64,000 nt of DNA from Mariniflexile sp. AS56 (GTDB lineage Bacteria > Bacteroidota > Bacteroidia > Flavobacteriales > Flavobacteriaceae): NCBI RefSeq assembly GCF_030552475.1, contig NZ_JAUPED010000003.1:124001-188000 (forward strand), read 5' to 3'. Each line of letters opens with the position of its first letter. The stretch's first letter is position 1. The position numbers and the translations under genes are program-made. The notes under the pieces are model-generated. The model was given only the letters and a program-made list of their open reading frames with translations, had not been told where the DNA came from and searched no databases. Below, one piece after another: positions 18,649 through 28,420 of the stretch.

Positions 18649-20607
18649 TTATTCTTTTTCAAACTTCTTAACGCCGGTTTGAAGCCATGAAAGGTATTCC
18701 TCAACATTTGGTGTATAGCCTACAGGATCGAGTAAATTGTTTTCATTATGATCCATTAGTACATAAAACGGTTGCGAGTTAGCTTTGTATTTTAAGGTTT
18801 GCAATTCACTCCATTTTTGACCAATATACTTCAGTTTTTTTCCTGGTTTTAACTTGGACTCTGTGATTTCATTAGCCTCTAGAGGGCGTTTATCATCTAC
18901 ATACAAGGAAATTAAAACCACATCGTTTTTAAGGATGTTTAAAACTTCTGGCTTAGGCCACACGTTTTGCTCCATTTTTCTGCAGTTTACACAAGCCCAA
19001 CCAGTAAAATCAATCATGACAGGTTTGCCCACTTTTTTAGCGTAAGCCAATCCTTTATCATAATCGTTAAACGCTAAAATATCGTGTGGTGCTAATAAAT
19101 GCGCGCCATCTGGCAGCCCTTCATGCGTTTCTAAAGCAGAGGCTGTTCCTAATTTTGAATACCCGACACCATACGGTGATTCGCTATATTCTAAAGGTGG
19201 TGGGAAGGCGCTTATTAAATTTAATGGTGCGCCCCAAAGTCCTGGAATCATGTAAATTGTGAATGATAATACAACAAGTCCTAAACTTAAACGTCCCACA
19301 GATATATGTGTTAATGGAGAGTCATGCGGAAGCTGTATTTTTCCGAAAAGGTAAAATGCCAATGCTCCAAAAATGGCAATCCAAATGGCTAAAAATACTT
19401 CGCGTTCTAATAAATGTGCTTGTAATACTAAATCGGCTTGTGATAAAAACTTGAATGCTAAGGCTAATTCTAAAAACCCAAGAACCACTTTTACCGTATT
19501 TAACCAACCACCAGATTTTGGTAATGAGTTTAACCAACCCGGAAATGCTGCAAATAAAGCAAAAGGTAAAGCGATGGCTAATGAAAAACCTAACATGCCA
19601 ATAATGGGCGCCAAACCACCTTTTGATGCTGCTTCCACTAATAGGGTTCCTACAATAGGCCCTGTGCATGAAAAAGATACAATGGCTAAGGCCAATGCCA
19701 TGAAAAAGATGCCTATAAGGCCGCCGCGGTCTGCTTGTGAATCTACTTTATTGGCCCATGAATTGGGTAGCATAATCTCGAATGCTCCTAAAAAGGAAAC
19801 TGCGAAAACTACTAAAATTATAAAGAAAACAATGTTGAACCACACGTTGGTTGCCAGTGCGTTTAAAGCATCGGCACCAAAAATACCTGTTACTGCCGTT
19901 CCTAAAAGCACATAAATAACGATGATACAAATACCGTAAATGATGGCGTTTTTTATTCCAACGGCTTTGTTTTTACTTTGTTTAGTGAAGAAACTCACCG
20001 TCATGGGAATCATGGGGAACACGCAAGGTGTTAATAAAGCTGCAAATCCTGATAAAAAAGCGATGAAGAAGATGGACCAAAGGCCTTCTTGTGAATATTC
20101 CTTTTTTGTAGGTTGCTCACCATTTTCAACAACCTCGATACTGTTTACGCTGGCTTTATCGGTTGATAGATTAAAAACCAAATCAACTTCGGTTGGTGGT
20201 AAGCAACGGGAATCGTCGCATACCATAAACTCAACCACACCATGAATGCTGGTTAGGCCATCTTCTACTTTTACTTTTTGTTTGAAGGTCGCTGTGTTTT
20301 CAAAAAACTTAATCTCCATGCCAAAAACAGGGTCATCTACCGTGTGACCTTCGTCTTCTGAAGTGTTTCCTGAAGTTTTAAATTGTCCTGCGCTATCATC
20401 ATACGTAAATGTTGTTGGGATGGGCCCATCTTCTGGAACGTTTTGTGAATATAAATGCCAACCTGTTTCAATGGTTGCTTTTGTGATTAAAACATACTCG
20501 GTGTCCGATTGTTTTTCAACGGATGTTGTCCATTTTACGGGGTCTAGAATTTGGGCGTTTCCTAACGTAATGGAAAATAAGGTTAGTATGAGGATTAACT
20601 GTTTCAT
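18649..20607 (-). CDS. dsbD: Thiol:disulfide interchange protein DsbD (copy 2)
   Basis: A 652-residue DsbD with the same architecture as copy 1. The signal peptide is [18 protein letters not shown]. The alpha domain has [14 protein letters not shown], the membrane domain has [12 protein letters not shown] and [10 protein letters not shown], and the gamma domain has CVNC at Cys539/Cys542. The position two before the CxxC is Trp537, as expected for the family. The membrane domain is nearly identical to copy 1; the alpha domain and the linker before the first helix differ most. It is divergent from the HTCS gene, with 425 bp between them. It moves reducing power from cytoplasm to periplasm. Confidence 0.93.
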   Translation of the reverse strand: MKQLILILTLFSITLGNAQILDPVKWTTSVEKQSDTEYVLITKATIETGWHLYSQNVPEDGPIPTTFTYDDSAGQFKTSGNTSEDEGHTVDDPVFGMEIKFFENTATFKQKVKVEDGLTSIHGVVEFMVCDDSRCLPPTEVDLVFNLSTDKASVNSIEVVENGEQPTKKEYSQEGLWSIFFIAFLSGFAALLTPCVFPMIPMTVSFFTKQSKNKAVGIKNAIIYGICIIVIYVLLGTAVTGIFGADALNALATNVWFNIVFFIILVVFAVSFLGAFEIMLPNSWANKVDSQADRGGLIGIFFMALALAIVSFSCTGPIVGTLLVEAASKGGLAPIIGMLGFSLAIALPFALFAAFPGWLNSLPKSGGWLNTVKVVLGFLELALAFKFLSQADLVLQAHLLEREVFLAIWIAIFGALAFYLFGKIQLPHDSPLTHISVGRLSLGLVVLSFTIYMIPGLWGAPLNLISAFPPPLEYSESPYGVGYSKLGTASALETHEGLPDGAHLLAPHDILAFNDYDKGLAYAKKVGKPVMIDFTGWACVNCRKMEQNVWPKPEVLNILKNDVVLISLYVDDKRPLEANEITESKLKPGKKLKYIGQKWSELQTLKYKANSQPFYVLMDHNENNLLDPVGYTPNVEEYLSWLQTGVKKFEKE

Positions 20608-21032
20608 TTAGGTCTAATTTGTAGTCTTTTTTTCTATTAAATAAAATGTACTTCTATTGTAATAGCGAAACTAACTAAAATAGATGTTTTTTACGGAAAA
20701 CGAATGCGCTTTTAACAAGAAAATATGATGTTTTTAACATGGGGTTTTAAATAAAACGAGTAGCTTGCTTACTTTATCAGATTAATTATTTTGTAACCTT
20801 TTTGGATAATTTGATTATTACTTTCAGATAAAATGAAAAGTGGGGATCTTTGATTTTGTTTTAAAATTTTCAAAAGGGCATGTCATTTTGTAATAAAATG
20901 AACATTTTTCGCATCTAATCCCTTAAAAAGGTATGTAATCGATAAGTAGTTAATTTCATGATGAAAAGCCTGATATGCCATATGATTTAATTTTAAATTT
21001 GTTAATATTGTAACTCTCAAAAAAAGCATGGA
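20608..21032. promoter_or_regulatory. Divergent intergenic region between dsbD copy 2 and the HTCS gene
   Basis: This 425-bp gap must contain promoters in both directions. A -7-like TAATATTG lies at 21003-21010, 22 bp before the HTCS start, but no matching -33 was found. The tandem repeat shared by the five PUL promoters is absent, so the regulator does not appear to control itself through that site. No small gene was seen. Confidence 0.4.
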
Positions 21033-24000
21033 ATGAACAAGAGTTTTTGTCTTATAATTTTAAGTTTTTATAGCAATTTTATTTTTGGTCAGTTTACTAA
21101 TCTTAAGTTCGAAAACCTTAATACAGATAAAGGGTTATCTAGTAGCACGTGTTTAGAAGTGTTTCAAGATAGCCAGGGTTATTTGTGGTTTGGAACTATT
21201 GACGGCCTTAATAAATACAATGGGTACGAATTTGAGATATTTAGACCCATTTTAAAGGATACCACATCTATTAGTAATAATAGAATTAACACGATTCAAG
21301 AAGATAAACAGGGTAACCTTTGGATAGGAACCAATAACGGATTAAATTTTTTTAATACGAATACCAAGATCTTTAAACACGTTATTCTCTATAACGAGCC
21401 TGTAAAATCGTTGAACCCAAAGAAAATTATAAACACCCTTTTTTATGATAAGGAAGAAAACGAACTGTGGGTAGGTACCAGTAGTGGTTTAGTTAAATTA
21501 ATTTTAAATAAAAACACAAGCGATCTTTCAAACTTAAAAACGAAGCAGTATGCTTTTAAATTTAATAATTTAAATAGCCTGGATAATGATAATGTTAATT
21601 CGATTGAAAAAGATGAAGACGGTTCTATTTGGGTTGGGACTAATGGACAACATTTAAATAAATACAACGCCAATACAGACCTGTTTCAAAGGGTTTTAAT
21701 AAAAAATAAAATTCCTTATGAATTTAATCACATCCCTAAACGTCTTTTTATAGATTCAGATAATGATTTTTGGATTGGGAACGATGCGTCAAATATTGTT
21801 TTATGGAATAGAGGAACGAACACCTTTAAACATATTTCTGTAACAAAAAAAAGTGTTCCTTTTTACACCTTGTATCAAGATTCTTTAGGTTTGGTGTGGA
21901 TTGTGACAGACGGCGCTGGGATTTTTATTTATGATAAAGTAAATGATATAGTACGCAATATAGTAAACGATCCTTCAGACCCATTTTCACTTCCTGGGAA
22001 CCAAGTGTCTGATGTTATTGAAGATAAAGACGGCATTTTTTGGTTAGCAACCTATGATGAAGGTATATGTAAATTAGATATAACTAAGTCAAATTTTGGG
22101 CATTACTACTACAAAAAAGGAACGGAAAATGGTTTAAATGAGAAAAAAGTACAATCTGTACTGCAAGATTCTAAAGGACGTATATGGATAGGAGCTTATA
22201 ATGGTGGTTTAAACTTGTTTGATGAAAAAGACAAGACTTTTAAGTCTTTTGGTCATAACCCAAATAACCCGAAGTCTTTGAGTTCTAATAGAATGATGTA
22301 TACGTTTGAAGGTGCCGACGGAGATATTTGGGTGTGTACTTTAGATGGTGGCTTAAATAAATTCAATCCAGAATCCTATACCAGTCAACGTTTTTTTCAT
22401 AATGAGTCTGATGATTCAACGATTGGTCAAAATTCTGTCTGGACGGGTGTTGAGGATAAAAAAGGGAGAGTTTGGTTAGGCCTAAGAGATGAGGGGTTAG
22501 ATTTATTTGACGTAAAGAATAATAAGTTCCATCATTATAAAATAGGAAATAGTAATACTGAAGGCTTATTAAGTAATTTTGTTTTTTCGTTATTTATTGA
22601 TTCCAAGGAAAGGCTTTTAGTAGGGACATCTTTAGGTTTAAACTATATTAATCTTAAAGATTTAAGAAAGGAGTTTCCTGAAGAAATTAAATTTAATGAT
22701 GTTAATATAGATGGTATTACAGGAAACCGAATAAACTACATTGAAGAAGATCATTTACATAATATTTGGTTAGGTACCGATATAGGTATCTATAAATTAG
22801 ACTCAAACCTTAATTTAATAAAATCTTATTTCACACAAGATGGCTTACCTAATAATTTAGTTACAGGAATAAAAGAAGATTTAGGTCATAATTTTTGGAT
22901 TACAACACGAAGTGGTTTGTCCTTTTTAAACCCTTCTTCCAATCAATTTAAAAATTTTAATACACACGATGGTATTCAAGGTCTGGAATACCAAAGTAAA
23001 TCGATAGAACGCACCAAGGATGGACGTATTATTGCAGGAGGTATTAATGGATTTAATATTTTCAACCCCAATGACATTGCTATTACGTCATCAATAAAGC
23101 TGCATCCTAAAATTGCTGGGTTAAAAATTAATAACAAATACATTTATGTTAACGATAAAATAAATAGCAATTTTACTTTAGATAAGCCAATTTCTGAAGT
23201 GGAAAATATTGTTTTAAATTATGATCAATCTAATTTATCCTTCGATTTTATTGCACTCCATTATCAAAACCAGGAGCAAGTTAAATATGCTTATAAAATG
23301 GAAGGTCTTAACGACCAATATATTGATGCTGGATCGAATAGAATTGTAAACTATTCCAGTTTGCCACCAGGTTCGTATACCTTTAAAGTGAAGGCTTCGG
23401 CAGTTGGCGATTGGGATCATGCTCCAGAATCTAGCGTGAGCATTACAATAAAATCACCACCATGGAAAACGTGGAGCGCTTACACTGTTTATTTTGTAAT
23501 ATCCATTGTGTTGTTGTACTATTTACAGAAGTACTATACCAATAGGGTTAAAGGTGAAAAGGAACGCGAATTCGACCAAATGAAGTTGGAGTTTTTTATA
23601 AATGTTTCACACGAATTTAGAACGCCATTAACCTTGATATTAAATCCTTTAGAGAAGTTAATGACGGGTATTAATGATGCTGAAGTTGTTAAAACATCGG
23701 CCACGTCTATCCAACGTAGTGCGAGACGTTTATTGTACCTGGTTAATCAATTACTAGATTATAGAAAAATGGAAGTTGGTATGGCGCCGCTTCAATTACA
23801 AAAGGGAGACATAGTTAAATTTAGTGACGATATTTTCGCTCTTTTTAAGGGAGTGGCTTCTAAGAAAGGGATTGATTATGTCTTTACCTCTGCCACTAAT
23901 GAATTGTTTTCGTTTTTTGACTTTGATAAAATTGAAAAAATACTAACCAACTTAATCTCAAATGCCATAAAGTTTACTGAAAGTGGTGGTGAAATTAAGG

Positions 24001-25202
24001 TCTCAATTAATAAATACACAGAAAAGAATAAAAAGTTAAGTTTCCTTACCCAAGATAGTAGGAAATTAGAAAGTTATATTGAAATAGTTGTAGAAGATAC
24101 CGGTATTGGTCTTGACAAAGAACAACTTAAAAAAATATTTTCACGTTTTTATAATGTCGATCCTAATAAAACGGGTACAGGTATTGGTCTTAATTATACC
24201 AAAGGTTTGGTGGAAATTCATGGAGGTGAAATTTTTGTTGAAAGCCAGTTTGGTAAAGGGACTAAATTCGTGGTTAGAATTCCGTTTAATAAAACGGCGG
24301 AATCCAGTGTTATTACAACAGTGAAGGATGAATTTTTGATAAACTCAATGAAATCTGTGGAGTATGATATGCTTATATCTGATGCGACTCAAGATTATGA
24401 TGAGAAGGAAGATGCATCCAACAAAGGTAATTTGCCAAAATTATTGATAGTAGAAGATAATAAAGAGCTAAGGGATCATTTAAAAAATGAACTGAAAGGG
24501 CGCTATAAAATCATTGAAGCAGTAAATGGAGAAGATGGTCTGGAAAAAGTTTTAAAATACTATCCAGATATAGTGGTTAGTGATGTTATGATGCCAAAAA
24601 TGGATGGTTTCGAATTATGTAAAAAAGTAAAATCGGAGTTTGAAACCTGTCACATTCCTGTTATTCTATTAACGGCACGGGCATTAGAAGAAGATAGAGT
24701 AGAAGGTTACAATACGGGTGCCGATGGCTATTTAGGAAAGCCTTTTAATATGAATGTTTTAAAGGCTAGAATTGGTAATTTACTAGAATCCAAACGCATT
24801 ATTAGAGAGAAATTCTCCAAATTAGGGGCTGTTATTACTCCAAATGAAGTGACGAGTAACTCTATAGATGAAGCTTTTCTTGAAAAAACAACCAAAGTAA
24901 TTTTAGATAATATTAGTGATATCGATTTTAAATTGGAGCATTTATTAAAAGAAATAGGCATTGGTAGATCTCAGTTTTATAGAAAAATACAATCTATAAC
25001 AGGGCAAAATCCAAGTAATTTTATACGGACTATTAGGTTGAAATATGCTTCAGATTTGTTACTAAAAGGGGCTTATACCATTAAGGAAGTTACCCACATG
25101 TCAGGGTTTAATTCCGCGGCATATTTTGGTAAAACATTCCGTGAATTGTATGATATGACGCCAAGTGAATATGTGGAACATAATAAGGTCGATGAGTCTT
25201 AA
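21033..25202 (+). CDS. Hybrid two-component system (HTCS) regulator of the polysaccharide locus
   Basis: A 1389-residue one-protein signalling system. A signal sequence is followed by a periplasmic sensor of repeated two-component propeller blades (about 25-740, many copies of DxxGxxWxGTxxGL) and a Y_Y_Y domain (about 745-810). One membrane helix lies at about 815-832. The histidine kinase has the phospho-acceptor His860 in NVSHEFRTPL, with an ATPase domain containing NLISNAIKF. The receiver has Asp1184 in VVSDVMMPKMDGF, and an AraC-type DNA-binding domain ends the protein (about 1285-1385). Such proteins sense an oligosaccharide and activate the adjoining PUL. It probably binds the tandem repeats upstream of 25377, 33479, 35260, 46001 and 46471. 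Confidence 0.96.
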   Translation: MNKSFCLIILSFYSNFIFGQFTNLKFENLNTDKGLSSSTCLEVFQDSQGYLWFGTIDGLNKYNGYEFEIFRPILKDTTSISNNRINTIQEDKQGNLWIGTNNGLNFFNTNTKIFKHVILYNEPVKSLNPKKIINTLFYDKEENELWVGTSSGLVKLILNKNTSDLSNLKTKQYAFKFNNLNSLDNDNVNSIEKDEDGSIWVGTNGQHLNKYNANTDLFQRVLIKNKIPYEFNHIPKRLFIDSDNDFWIGNDASNIVLWNRGTNTFKHISVTKKSVPFYTLYQDSLGLVWIVTDGAGIFIYDKVNDIVRNIVNDPSDPFSLPGNQVSDVIEDKDGIFWLATYDEGICKLDITKSNFGHYYYKKGTENGLNEKKVQSVLQDSKGRIWIGAYNGGLNLFDEKDKTFKSFGHNPNNPKSLSSNRMMYTFEGADGDIWVCTLDGGLNKFNPESYTSQRFFHNESDDSTIGQNSVWTGVEDKKGRVWLGLRDEGLDLFDVKNNKFHHYKIGNSNTEGLLSNFVFSLFIDSKERLLVGTSLGLNYINLKDLRKEFPEEIKFNDVNIDGITGNRINYIEEDHLHNIWLGTDIGIYKLDSNLNLIKSYFTQDGLPNNLVTGIKEDLGHNFWITTRSGLSFLNPSSNQFKNFNTHDGIQGLEYQSKSIERTKDGRIIAGGINGFNIFNPNDIAITSSIKLHPKIAGLKINNKYIYVNDKINSNFTLDKPISEVENIVLNYDQSNLSFDFIALHYQNQEQVKYAYKMEGLNDQYIDAGSNRIVNYSSLPPGSYTFKVKASAVGDWDHAPESSVSITIKSPPWKTWSAYTVYFVISIVLLYYLQKYYTNRVKGEKEREFDQMKLEFFINVSHEFRTPLTLILNPLEKLMTGINDAEVVKTSATSIQRSARRLLYLVNQLLDYRKMEVGMAPLQLQKGDIVKFSDDIFALFKGVASKKGIDYVFTSATNELFSFFDFDKIEKILTNLISNAIKFTESGGEIKVSINKYTEKNKKLSFLTQDSRKLESYIEIVVEDTGIGLDKEQLKKIFSRFYNVDPNKTGTGIGLNYTKGLVEIHGGEIFVESQFGKGTKFVVRIPFNKTAESSVITTVKDEFLINSMKSVEYDMLISDATQDYDEKEDASNKGNLPKLLIVEDNKELRDHLKNELKGRYKIIEAVNGEDGLEKVLKYYPDIVVSDVMMPKMDGFELCKKVKSEFETCHIPVILLTARALEEDRVEGYNTGADGYLGKPFNMNVLKARIGNLLESKRIIREKFSKLGAVITPNEVTSNSIDEAFLEKTTKVILDNISDIDFKLEHLLKEIGIGRSQFYRKIQSITGQNPSNFIRTIRLKYASDLLLKGAYTIKEVTHMSGFNSAAYFGKTFRELYDMTPSEYVEHNKVDES

Positions 25203-25241
25203 AAATTAGAAATATAAGGGTGTGTCTTGTCTGTTAAGCAC

Positions 25242-25310
25242 AAATGGGCATTGATTTATTTTAAATGGTTCATGGTTTATACAAAACCAATTCAAGTATT
25301 TTTATAATTG
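25242..25310 (+). promoter_or_regulatory. PUL promoter A: tandem 21-bp repeat plus -7 element
   Basis: Two direct repeats begin at 25242 (AAATGGGCATTGATTTAT) and 25263 (AAATGGTTCATGGTTTATAC). TATAATTG at 25303-25310 starts exactly 40 bp after the second repeat. The flavobacterial -7 consensus is TAnnTTTG. The same layout with the same spacing occurs before 33479, 35260 and 46001. Likely HTCS operator and promoter of the GH88 operon. Confidence 0.7.
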
Positions 25311-25376
25311 TAGTATAGGTTATATTTTGTAAGTATCTTACTAAATGTATATGTTTCAATTATAAAAAGTTACAGC

Positions 25377-26597
25377 ATGAAGGTTTTTAAAATTATTTTA
25401 TCAAGTGTTTTAGTTTCTTTCCTTTTAATGAATTGTGGTAAAGGAAAAAATGAATCGACTAAAGCAAATTCAGAAAGTGTACTCGATCAAAATGTTGTTA
25501 AGATAAAACGCGTTTTAAAGTCTTTGGATAGTGCCGATCGTTTCGCTAGAAATATTCCCAAGGGACAACAGCACTGGAAAACCGTAGGTGTTAAAGATTG
25601 GTGTAGTGGTTTCTGGCCAGGTGTTTTATGGTATGCTTATGAGCATTCAGGAAACGATTCTATAAAAAAAGCAGCCGAAAAATTTACAGCACCCATAAAA
25701 ACAATTGCTTTTTCTCCAGCAGAAGATCATGATATTGGGTTTATGGTGTACTGCAGTTATGGTAATGGCTATAGATTAACAGGAAATGAAGCTTATAAAG
25801 AGGTGATGTTGGCTGCGGCCGATACCTTAGCCACTTTATACAACCCCATAGTAGGTGCCATTCAGTCTTGGCCTTCAAAAAAAAATAAATACCCACACAA
25901 CACCATCATTGATAATATGATGAATTTGGAGTTGTTATTTTGGGCTTCCAAAAATGGTGGTGATAAAAGCCTTTATGACCTTGCTAAACGTCATGCCGAA
26001 GTAACCATGAAACATATTGTGAGACCAGATAGCGCCGTGTATCATTTAGGTGAATTTAATGATAAAACAGGTGCGTTTATTAAAGGCCATACACACCAAG
26101 GTTATGCCGATGAGTCTATGTGGGCTCGAGGGCAAACCTGGGGCATTTATGGTTTTGCAGTCGCTTATAGAGAAACGGGTGAACAGGCGTTTTTAGATAC
26201 GTCTATCAAATTGGCCGACCATTTTTTAAACAGGTTACCAGAAGATGGTATTCCTTTTTGGGATTTTGACGATCCACGTATCCCGAACGCCCCTAAAGAT
26301 GCCTCTGCAGCTGCTATTGCGGCTTGTGGTATGTTTGAAATTGCTAATATAATTTCAGATGAAAAGTTAAAAGCTAAATACAATAATGCCGCTAAAAAAT
26401 TCGTAGAAATTCTTTCTTCTGATACTTATTTAAGTGGAAAGGCTAATGATGCTTTATTGTTGCATTCAACAGGACACCATCCTAAAGGTTCAGAAATTGA
26501 TGTGCCTATTATCTATGCCGATTATTATTTTATGGAAGCATTATTGCGACTAGAAAAACTGGAGGCATCCACTAGTAATATTGGTAAAAGTCACTAA
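25377..26597 (+). CDS. GH88 unsaturated glucuronyl hydrolase, lipoprotein (copy 1)
   Basis: A 406-residue (alpha/alpha)6-barrel enzyme that removes the 4,5-unsaturated uronic acid left at the non-reducing end by polysaccharide lyases. The lipobox is near residue 20 (LLMNC). The two catalytic aspartates typical of the family are visible as Asp119 in HDIGFMVYCSYGNGYRL and Asp179 in IIDNMMNLELLFWA. It heads the first PUL operon, 174 bp after the HTCS gene, under promoter A. A close paralogue lies at 33479. GH105 is a related family, but the motifs and length fit GH88. The presence of lyases in the same locus supports the role. Confidence 0.9.
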   Translation: MKVFKIILSSVLVSFLLMNCGKGKNESTKANSESVLDQNVVKIKRVLKSLDSADRFARNIPKGQQHWKTVGVKDWCSGFWPGVLWYAYEHSGNDSIKKAAEKFTAPIKTIAFSPAEDHDIGFMVYCSYGNGYRLTGNEAYKEVMLAAADTLATLYNPIVGAIQSWPSKKNKYPHNTIIDNMMNLELLFWASKNGGDKSLYDLAKRHAEVTMKHIVRPDSAVYHLGEFNDKTGAFIKGHTHQGYADESMWARGQTWGIYGFAVAYRETGEQAFLDTSIKLADHFLNRLPEDGIPFWDFDDPRIPNAPKDASAAAIAACGMFEIANIISDEKLKAKYNNAAKKFVEILSSDTYLSGKANDALLLHSTGHHPKGSEIDVPIIYADYYFMEALLRLEKLEASTSNIGKSH

Positions 26598-26610
26598 AAG
26601 ATAAGATACT

Positions 26611-27477
26611 ATGAGACATTTTAGAATCTTACTGTGTGCATGTGCTTTATTAATCACGCCTCAATTTTTTTACGGACAAACCATTCCATATAGCATAGGG
26701 AGAATTGTAGTGAGTTCTGATGGGAATGAACACGATCATGACGATTGGGCAGCAACGCCCTTTACATTAGCTCTATTGGCTGCTCAAAACTTGCAAGATA
26801 GCCTAACGGTTTACACCTTTAGTGATCATATTTGGGGGAGTAATCACAATAAAAGTGATGGTAAAAAGCAAATGCTTATAAGTGCTTTAGAGGGCAAAAA
26901 GATATTTCAATTTAAAAAATCTAATTTTATTGAAGCGGTTCAAGATTCCACGAAAGCCATAAACGCTATAACTGCCGAGATTGATAAATCCAGTAAAAGC
27001 AATCCTTTAACTATTATTGCAGCAGGCCCTATGCAGGTTGTTGGAAGTGCTATTCATCATGCCGATGCGACTAAACTGAAATTCGTCCGTATTATTTCGC
27101 ATTCAAACTGGAATGATAGACATTCTGATAAACCATATGAATGGGAACAGCATTCCGGTTGGACTTGGGATGAAATCAAAGAAAAATTTGAATCCAAAGG
27201 ATTGATTGTAGACAGAATAGTCGATCAAAATGGAGGTGAAGATTATGAAGGAATGAAAGCACCTAGACATATGTTCGATTGGATTAAAACATCACCCATT
27301 CGTAATGGTTCTTCAGAAACTCAAAAACAATTGGATTGGCTTTATGAAAGACAACTTACTTGCATCAAAAAAGGAGATTTTGACCCTTCAGATGCTGGTA
27401 TGATTATCTATTTACTCACAGGTAAACAAAAAACCAACCCATATGATGCTAAAACGATTATTGAAAACCGTTTTTGA
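26611..27477 (+). CDS. Secreted nucleoside-hydrolase-like protein
   Basis: A 288-residue protein with a signal peptide ending near FFYGQ. The N-terminus has VVSSDGNEHDHDDWAATPF, which recalls the DxDxxxDD calcium-binding loop of the inosine-uridine nucleoside hydrolase fold. TIIAAGPMQVVGSAI also fits the TxxxxGP(L/M)TNxA segment of that fold. It lies 13 bp after GH88, between carbohydrate enzymes and under a PUL promoter, so cleavage of an N- or O-glycosidic bond in the polysaccharide is more likely than nucleoside salvage. It does not match a CAZyme family I can name. The fold assignment is moderate; the reaction is unknown. Confidence 0.6.
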   Translation: MRHFRILLCACALLITPQFFYGQTIPYSIGRIVVSSDGNEHDHDDWAATPFTLALLAAQNLQDSLTVYTFSDHIWGSNHNKSDGKKQMLISALEGKKIFQFKKSNFIEAVQDSTKAINAITAEIDKSSKSNPLTIIAAGPMQVVGSAIHHADATKLKFVRIISHSNWNDRHSDKPYEWEQHSGWTWDEIKEKFESKGLIVDRIVDQNGGEDYEGMKAPRHMFDWIKTSPIRNGSSETQKQLDWLYERQLTCIKKGDFDPSDAGMIIYLLTGKQKTNPYDAKTIIENRF

Positions 27478-27532
27478 TTAGTGATTTTAATTACTTTTAG
27501 TAGACAACATGTTCAACTAAACCAAATTTTAA

Positions 27533-28282
27533 ATGAAAAAAACACGAATAATGCATCTGCTTATAGTGTTACTATCGATGTCTTTAATTTACTGTAAAGC
27601 ATCAAAATCTATAGAGACTAGACCTGTTGTAATTCTAAATAAAGGTGTTGGTGGTAACACAACCGCCGATTTATTAAAAAGATTACAAGTAGATGTTATA
27701 GATGAAAAACCAGATTTGGTAATACTCATGATAGGTACTAACGATATGTTGAATTCAAGAAAAATGATTTCTTACGAGACTTATAAATCGAATTTAACCC
27801 GCATTGTAAATACGATCAAAAAGAATAAATCTGAAGTTTTATTAATGGGGTCTCCCACAGTAGATAGTGTGTATTTATTTGAAAGACACGACAAGAATTT
27901 GTTTAAAGAAACTCCCAATAAAAAAATTGATACGGCCATTGACATGGTGAAACAAGTAGCCATCGAACAAAACGTGCTGTTTTTTAATTTAAATCAATCC
28001 TTTAAGACTAAAGAGTTACCCAAACATAATGAAGATTTATACATTAGAAATCCTAAGAACAGTAATGCGAAAGATGGGGTGCACCCAACGCCTTTAGGCT
28101 ATAAATTTATAGCGGAAGAACTTTATAACTTCCTTTCCAAAGAAGGTCTAGTCCATAAATATACTAAAATAATTTGCTTTGGCGATTCCATTACAAAAGG
28201 TTCTGGTGCAAAAGGAGGAGGGACTGTAACGGGAGAAAACTATCCGTCCTTTTTAAATAAAATGATTAATAATTTAAATTAA
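27533..28282 (+). CDS. Circularly permuted SGNH/GDSL hydrolase, probable carbohydrate esterase
   Basis: A 249-residue lipoprotein (SLIYC near residue 21). The SGNH blocks appear in a rotated order. Block II glycine (NKGVGGNT) is at about 36-43, block III Asn70 is in IGTND, and block V Asp181/His184 is in DGVHPTPLGY. Block I with the catalytic serine comes last, at Ser219 in FGDSITKG. In normal SGNH enzymes block I is first. The C-terminal segment also carries GGTVTGENYPSFLNKMI, which normally follows block I. No second GDS motif exists near the N-terminus. It is probably an acetylesterase acting on the PUL substrate. The catalytic set is complete, so it is likely active. Confidence 0.85.
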   Translation: MKKTRIMHLLIVLLSMSLIYCKASKSIETRPVVILNKGVGGNTTADLLKRLQVDVIDEKPDLVILMIGTNDMLNSRKMISYETYKSNLTRIVNTIKKNKSEVLLMGSPTVDSVYLFERHDKNLFKETPNKKIDTAIDMVKQVAIEQNVLFFNLNQSFKTKELPKHNEDLYIRNPKNSNAKDGVHPTPLGYKFIAEELYNFLSKEGLVHKYTKIICFGDSITKGSGAKGGGTVTGENYPSFLNKMINNLN

Positions 28283-28293
28283 TTACATTGAAA

Positions 28294-28320
28294 AAATAGC
28301 AAGCAATGGCTTTGCTATTT
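28294..28320 (+). terminator. Possible weak terminator after the SGNH hydrolase gene
   Basis: AAATAGCAAGC pairs with GCTTTGCTATTT with one bulge. No U-tract follows, so termination would be partial at best. The rest of the 138-bp gap holds a degenerate PUL-type repeat and TATAATTA at 28343-28350, too weak to call a promoter. Confidence 0.35.
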
Positions 28321-28420
28321 ATAATCAATAAGCTCTTGATATTATAATTACTTACTAAAAGGCTTCTTTTCGAGTACATGAAAAAAAAATAACTGAAGTC
28401 CTTCAAATTAATTTTATAAA

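Larger units (their letters stand above)
13229..20607. repeat. Inverted duplication of a dsbD-aminotransferase gene pair
   Basis: The two-gene unit dsbD>aminotransferase (13229-16764) is present again in reverse (20607-17055). This gives a gene-level palindrome about 7.4 kb long with a 290-bp centre. Both proteins match their partner along the full length, but the DNA has diverged, so the event is not recent. No transposase, terminal repeat or integrase is visible near the ends. Confidence 0.85.

Noticed and set aside
19373-19915. A 180-codon open frame on the plus strand
   Set aside because: It lies wholly inside dsbD copy 2 on the opposite strand, and its composition is what the antisense of a membrane protein gene gives. 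Copy 1 has a similar antisense shadow at 13390-13896.
13229-20607. The inverted duplication as a composite transposon
   Set aside because: No transposase, no terminal inverted repeats and no target-site duplication could be seen; the repeats are ordinary genes with diverged DNA.
28304-28350. A sixth PUL-type operator before the lyase at 28421
   Set aside because: ATGGCTTTGCTATTTATA followed by TATAATTA resembles the others, but it has an extra base in the half-site, no upstream repeat and a -7 ending in A. It also overlaps a hairpin. Too weak to count.
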